Positions 60,132 through 64,000 of a stretch of 64,000 nucleotides of DNA are shown here, in pieces. Location of the stretch: positions 248,001 to 312,000 of the forward strand of contig NZ_BNJJ01000002.1 of the NCBI RefSeq assembly GCF_016587435.1, in the 5' to 3' direction. Positions within the stretch are counted from its first letter, which is position 1; every line of letters starts with the position of its first letter. The translations under genes and the position numbers were made by a program. Source of the DNA: Dictyobacter formicarum (lineage in GTDB: Bacteria; Chloroflexota; Ktedonobacteria; Ktedonobacterales; Ktedonobacteraceae). The notes under the pieces are model-generated. The model was given only the letters and a program-made list of their open reading frames with translations. It was not told the origin of the DNA and ran no database searches.

Positions 60132-60607
60132 CACAGGATCAATTTTATGCCGCTGAATCTACTACGCCATTGAACGGTGCAGGCCTTACGATCGGTCTCG
60201 TTGTTGCTCGCTATAACTGGTCTGTTACGGGAGCTGTGCTGGCATTGAGTCGGCAAGAGTTATTAAATCTAGGGGTAGCAACAGAGGCGATCCATGTTGT
60301 GTATGTTCCCGGTTCATATGAACTGCCGACCATTGCTCAGGCGATGCTAACGCATGCAGCATACGATGCATTAATCTGTATTGGCTGTGTGATGAAAGGA
60401 GAAACACGTCATGATGTGGTCGTTGAAGATGCTGCGGCACAGGGTATCCAACGTGTCGCCCTTGATACAGGCGTTCCGATTATTCTGGGCGTGCTTTGTG
60501 TAGAAAATCAGCAACAGGCTGAACAACGCATCCCAAGAGGCAGAGAATTTGCGCAAGCAGCGGTGGATGTTGCCTGCACGGCTCGTCTGTTACGGCAAAA
60601 ACGCTAA
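60128..60607 (+). CDS. ribH: Lumazine synthase (6,7-dimethyl-8-ribityllumazine synthase)
   Basis: A 159-residue subunit, normal for a family forming pentamers or icosahedra. It shows IGLVVARYNWSVT (near 18), VVYVPGSYELP (near 58), CIGCVMKGETRHDVV (near 85) with the catalytic His in RHD, and GVPIILGVLCVENQQQAEQR (read in part near 115). It condenses the RibA/RibD pyrimidine with RibB's butanone phosphate. The start overlaps the ribBA stop by four bases, showing coupling. Confidence 0.94.
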   Translation: MTQDQFYAAESTTPLNGAGLTIGLVVARYNWSVTGAVLALSRQELLNLGVATEAIHVVYVPGSYELPTIAQAMLTHAAYDALICIGCVMKGETRHDVVVEDAAAQGIQRVALDTGVPIILGVLCVENQQQAEQRIPRGREFAQAAVDVACTARLLRQKR

Positions 60608-60636
60608 ATTGTGTTGTTTTGATCAGGAGGACAATT

Positions 60637-61227
60637 ATGTTTACGGGAATCGTTGAAGAACAGGGCATACTTCAACAATGCATAGAAACAGGCTTACTCA
60701 TCTCAGCCAGGCATATATTGCAGGATGTGGCGGAAAAAGATAGCATTGCTGTCGATGGTATTTGTCTGACAGTTACAGAACTGGGAACAGATTGGTTTCG
60801 TGTGGATACTATGCCGGAAACCATACGCCGTACACGTTTGGCCAGTTTGCATCCAGGCGATCACCTGAATCTGGAGCGTTCTCTGTTAGCTAATGGCCGT
60901 ATGGGCGGTCATATGGTTCAGGGACATGTAGAGGCGTGTGCGCCTATCCTGTCAACACGAGAAGATGGTATCGGTCTGGATGTGGTGATTGCCTTACCGC
61001 ACGACCTGCGCTCTTATATTATTCCCAAAGGCTTCGTTGCCTTAAATGGTGTCAGTCTAACTGTAGTAGATGTCTGGGCCGATCGCTTTTCGATTTCCCT
61101 CATCCCCTACACACGCGAACATACTAATCTGGGGCAGGCCGTTGAAGGGATGTTGCTTAATCTGGAAACCGATATCGTTGGTCGCTATGTTGCGCGTTTT
61201 TTCCAGTCTGCTCAATTCAATCAATGA
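60637..61227 (+). CDS. ribE: Riboflavin synthase alpha chain
   Basis: A 196-residue enzyme made of two similar lumazine-binding domains. It opens with MFTGIVEEQG, DGICLTVTEL is near 43 and GGHMVQGHVEA near 90; the second copy follows, with IPKGFVALNGVSLTVVDV near 130. It dismutates two lumazines to riboflavin. AGGAGG is six bases before the ATG at 60637, so the in-frame start at 60619 is not used. It is the last gene of the riboflavin operon, convergent with the sugar-isomerase-like gene 40 bases on. Confidence 0.94.
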   Translation: MFTGIVEEQGILQQCIETGLLISARHILQDVAEKDSIAVDGICLTVTELGTDWFRVDTMPETIRRTRLASLHPGDHLNLERSLLANGRMGGHMVQGHVEACAPILSTREDGIGLDVVIALPHDLRSYIIPKGFVALNGVSLTVVDVWADRFSISLIPYTREHTNLGQAVEGMLLNLETDIVGRYVARFFQSAQFNQ

Positions 61228-61266
61228 CACGATCAGCAAACAATGGCCTGATCAGTACGCTGCTCT

Positions 61267-62178
61267 TCAGTTAAAGGTAGCAAGTATTTGACGCAAAAAA
61301 TGAACTGAACGTTGCAATTCGTCTAGCCCATTGACACCGTCTTCGATCGAAATCCAACCATGAAAACCGACCGCTTTTAAGGTCTGGAAAATGCTGGGAA
61401 AATCATTGAGGCCAGTACCTATTTCGCCATGACACAGTATGCTGGCATAACCAGGACCTTCCTCTTCAGCTCGGAGATCTTCTAGCGTATATCCGGGCTG
61501 GAGACGCCGATCACTGGCATGCATACTGACAACACGCTCTTTCACTGCATCAAGCACGAGTAAGGGATCTTCTCCTGCCAGCATGGCATTGGATGGATCA
61601 TAGTTAACACCAAACCAGGGTGAGTCTATGGCATGGACAATTCGCGAGAATAGGGGTAGATGCTGGGCGAATTCTGGATATGTCCAGTAGTTATCTTTGT
61701 AGTGATTCTCTATGGCCAGTATGACACCATGTGCTTGCGCATAAGGCAGAAGTTGCTGGATACTATCTACCACCATTTCTATACCTTGCTCCTCAGAGAT
61801 GTCTGGCCTTCTTTGTCCGGATAGCACGCGGCAAGTTCGCGGCGCGGATGCTGCAAAAAAATCTACCAGTTCTATCATGCGCTTGCATTTCTCAATTTCG
61901 GCCTTGCGCAGAGCCTGATCTGGTTGGGTAAAATCCGGAGAAGCACAGAGCATGGGCATAGCTAATTGATGCCTTTGTAACGCTGAGCGTATATCCGTTA
62001 AATAAGGACGTTCAAATGATGTGAAGAAGCCGGGATATAGCTCTAATCCGTCTACACCTAAGCTCGCGGCCATCTCTATCCACTGAAATAATGTCAGGCT
62101 TCTGCTCACACAAAGTTCATCCATAAAGCACTTGGGAAAGGCTGCGATTTGTTCTGTATGGGTGCCTTGAGTATTCAT
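61267..62178 (-). CDS. Sugar phosphate isomerase/epimerase-like TIM-barrel protein
   Basis: A 303-residue AP-endonuclease-2/xylose-isomerase-like barrel. Blocks are DGLELYPGFF (near 40), ILAIENHYKD near 150 with a metal-ligand Glu, WFGVNYDPSNAMLAGEDPLL (read in part near 192), VVSMHASDRR near 220, LCHGEIGTGLNDF near 248 and WISIEDGVNG near 278. The three late blocks hold the Asp/His/Glu metal ligands. The natural sugar is unknown. It faces the riboflavin operon and seems monocistronic. Confidence 0.8.
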   Translation of the reverse strand: MNTQGTHTEQIAAFPKCFMDELCVSRSLTLFQWIEMAASLGVDGLELYPGFFTSFERPYLTDIRSALQRHQLAMPMLCASPDFTQPDQALRKAEIEKCKRMIELVDFFAASAPRTCRVLSGQRRPDISEEQGIEMVVDSIQQLLPYAQAHGVILAIENHYKDNYWTYPEFAQHLPLFSRIVHAIDSPWFGVNYDPSNAMLAGEDPLLVLDAVKERVVSMHASDRRLQPGYTLEDLRAEEEGPGYASILCHGEIGTGLNDFPSIFQTLKAVGFHGWISIEDGVNGLDELQRSVHFLRQILATFN

Positions 62179-62285
62179 ATTTCTCCTTCTCCTTTATGGC
62201 TATGGCATGGATAGAGGCATCGCTGCATACAATATCCATCAAAAACTTGTAAGACAGTAAGGGGATCAAATGGTCCGGCCTGGGT

Positions 62286-63143
62286 TTATGGAGTGGGACT
62301 GCCGTTCGCTGGAGTTGCAGTGGGCGTCATGCCTGGTAGAGGATCTACAATAGACTCAACGTCCATGCTGATGAAAGATGCTGTTGCTTCATCTGATGAC
62401 CAGCCATTATCTACAAATAAGGCGATTTGCCCTTTTGTGTAATCAAAATCTTCTAGCTTCTGAATCTCTACGCCATTTACTTTCAATATCATTTGAGGGC
62501 CATTCATTGATACCTCAAGCCTGTTTTCTTGCCCGATCTTTTTAATAGATGGGATTCTGGTAATGCTGCTCAGCACTGTGCTTTGTGGCAATTTGTTGTC
62601 ATCTAAATACTCTTTGTTGATGGTAATGGTATTGTTCCCAGAAATATCGATACGATAGTCGTGATCGAGATTGCTGTCTCCTCTTAGATAGAGCCCTACT
62701 TTATCGTTCTTGTCTGCTTGTTCAAAAATATAACTCATGTCGAGGGTGAAATTACTCAAAGGCGCTGTAGTTGGAACATTTTCGATTAAGATTTTGTGTT
62801 CCGCCACAGATAAGGTGAGCTTGTTGTCAGCCATAGAACGTATATATCCTGTGCTACTGGATACGGCCCATCCGTTGCGATTGTCTAAAAAATCTTCGTG
62901 GAATAATGTGGTTGGGGTTGGCGTGGCTGTAATAGTCGTGGTGGGGGTGACTGCAGGCGTAACCGTGGGCGTCGTTGCTCCTTTGGTGGCAGTAGCTGTT
63001 GGCACTACCTGGGAAATATCACCTTCACTTCCTTTGATTTTTGCAGCAAAAATAACACTGCCGCTTATAAGTATAAGTAGCAGTAAAGCAACCCAGACGA
63101 AAAGTCTTATATATCTTTTCTGGCGCTTCTTTTCACTTCCCAT
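62286..63143 (-). CDS. Membrane-anchored protein with Thr/Pro linker and laminin-G/DUF1080-like domain
   Basis: A 285-residue protein with a basic N-terminus, one membrane segment (about 12-32), a low-complexity Thr/Pro/Ala linker (about 45-80) and an outside beta-sandwich domain. It opens with FHEDFLDNRNGWAVSS and contains YRIDISGNNTITINKEYL, NRLEVSMNGPQMILKVNGVEI and IALFVDNGWSSDEATASF, each read in part. This order of strands matches concanavalin-like DUF1080/LamG folds, usually carbohydrate-binding. A short second Thr/Pro tail ends the protein. The ligand is unknown. Confidence 0.7.
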   Translation of the reverse strand: MGSEKKRQKRYIRLFVWVALLLLILISGSVIFAAKIKGSEGDISQVVPTATATKGATTPTVTPAVTPTTTITATPTPTTLFHEDFLDNRNGWAVSSSTGYIRSMADNKLTLSVAEHKILIENVPTTAPLSNFTLDMSYIFEQADKNDKVGLYLRGDSNLDHDYRIDISGNNTITINKEYLDDNKLPQSTVLSSITRIPSIKKIGQENRLEVSMNGPQMILKVNGVEIQKLEDFDYTKGQIALFVDNGWSSDEATASFISMDVESIVDPLPGMTPTATPANGSPTP

Positions 63144-63398
63144 AACAGTGAGTTGCTCCCTTGTTTCAATATCTATAGTAAAAACGTAACTGATAGCTAT
63201 ACGTTTCTGCTGCTATGCTTACTTTTTGCTCATTACATCACTGCTATCACTTATGGAATAGCCTGAATTATTTTCATTAGCTCAATATTGAATGATCTCC
63301 CCCTTCCACTATCTACGTTCAAAGCAGAAATCTGGTATGCTACTATGGATGATTTCATACCTTTATGGCTACTTGCATTCTCATTGAGAGGAATGATG

Positions 63399-64000
63399 CT
63401 AGAGCAAATGGGCCGTCTCGTCAGGCATATGCGTGACTCCTGGCGTTAATAGTAACCCTTCTACGATAAATTGGCGATAGCTTGTAATTACTTGCTGCAC
63501 ACTTAATCTTCCATTCGGACGAAACCAGGTCGCGACTTCTGTGCACATAGCAATTATGGCATATGAGGCGATCTTTACATCACTCTGGCGGAAAACTCCT
63601 CTTTCCATACCATCTTGTAATAGTTCCTGCAGGAGAGCTTCATATTTATCTCGTAATGAGATGATATGTGCTTTATGCTCTTCTTCTAAGGCTCTCATCT
63701 CTGTGTCGATAATAAAGAATTCCTCTTTGTACGTTGTATGCATGCGAATATGATTGGCAATTGCCTCATGTAGGCGCTGGAGCGGATCATCAAACTCTTT
63801 TAGTACATGTTCCAGGCTTACATTCAAACGTAGCATATAGGTTTCCATTATTTCAATCAGGAGAGCCTGTTTGTTGGGATAGTGATGATAGATACTCGCA
63901 GCTTGTATCCCCGCAATACGAGCGATATCTCTCAATGGTGCTGCGTGGTATCCATACTGGGCAAAAAGGTGGACAGCAGCAGCTAATATGCTTTCACGCA
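63399..64000 (-). CDS. TetR-family transcriptional regulator, 5' end outside the window
   Basis: The minus-strand frame is open to the window edge and reads RESILAAAVHLFAQYGYHAAPLRDIARIAG-I there (shown only in part in the sequence), so the gene starts beyond 64000. The helix-turn-helix is complete (LRDIARIAGIQAASIYHHYPNKQALL near the edge), followed by a ligand domain with a TetR_C-type pattern (EEHKAHIISLRDKYEALLQELL). The apparent ATG at 63935 is not the start, since it is a TTG within the helix-turn-helix. No neighbouring target gene is visible. Confidence 0.87.
   Translation of the reverse strand, partial: RESILAAAVHLFAQYGYHAAPLRDIARIAGIQAASIYHHYPNKQALLIEIMETYMLRLNVSLEHVLKEFDDPLQRLHEAIANHIRMHTTYKEEFFIIDTEMRALEEEHKAHIISLRDKYEALLQELLQDGMERGVFRQSDVKIASYAIIAMCTEVATWFRPNGRLSVQQVITSYRQFIVEGLLLTPGVTHMPDETAHLL

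Noticed and set aside
1..64000. CRISPR arrays, tRNA or rRNA genes
   Set aside because: No regularly spaced direct repeats and no tRNA- or rRNA-like conserved segments were noticed on reading; a dedicated scan could still find a tRNA.

Overview
The window reads as a chromosomal segment of a large, mobile-element-rich soil bacterium, most likely a member of the Ktedonobacteria (Chloroflexota). This placement is inferred from the mixture of a telomere-resolvase-like recombinase, multiple IS3/ISAs1 elements, a DUF4012 exopolysaccharide gene, F420-type oxidoreductases and an FMN-riboswitch ribD-ribBA-ribH-ribE operon. No rRNA, tRNA or CRISPR array was seen, so taxonomy stays an inference.

Layout. 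(1) 1-6736 is a mobile-element zone. An ISAs1-type transposase gene, cut by the window edge, is split by a 1.9 kb element carrying a large serine recombinase; joining the two flanks restores the transposase frame. Next comes a GC-rich gene for a telomere-resolvase (protelomerase)-like tyrosine recombinase with a consensus promoter and a 23-bp palindrome upstream, then a decayed IS3-family copy. (2) 6729-9436 holds a membrane-anchored GH3 glycosidase, whose stop codon lies in the IS end, and an unrecognised membrane-anchored protein. (3) 9504-34329 is an exopolysaccharide locus. Most of it is a long minus-strand gene train: four glycosyltransferases (one fused to a glucuronyl C5-epimerase-like domain), two methyltransferases, a flippase, an O-antigen ligase/polymerase, DUF4012, a Wzz/Wzc-type kinase, a sugar 4,6-dehydratase, two DegT aminotransferases, an initiating phosphoglycosyltransferase, a 2-epimerase, a UDP-sugar 6-dehydrogenase and a Gfo/Idh/MocA dehydrogenase. 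A TIG-repeat protein and a hexapeptide acetyltransferase are divergent. Together these contain every enzyme class needed for a UDP-ManNAc(3NAc)A-type sugar (Wbp/Wlb pathway), plus a bacillosamine-like branch. (4) 34559-35934 is a second IS3 element next to an older IS3 remnant.

(5) 36432-42565 encodes phosphoketolase, a perfect 56-bp palindrome, a frameshifted PPOX-family pseudogene, a GH13 alpha-glucosidase, an alpha/beta hydrolase and a secreted protein. (6) 42798-46340 is a sugar ABC transporter (binding protein, ATPase, permease) with an intra-operon hairpin. (7) 47070-53701 couples L-rhamnose catabolism (DeoR regulator, isomerase, kinase) with lactate oxidation (LutC and a fused LutB-LutA protein). 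This fits the expected lactaldehyde/lactate by-product; the aldolase is not in the window. (8) 53849-56883 has an LLM-class oxidoreductase, a Gfo/Idh/MocA dehydrogenase and an SDR. (9) 57132-61227 is the riboflavin operon behind an FMN riboswitch. (10) 61267-64000 holds a sugar isomerase-like protein, a membrane protein with a laminin-G/DUF1080-like domain and a TetR regulator running off the window.
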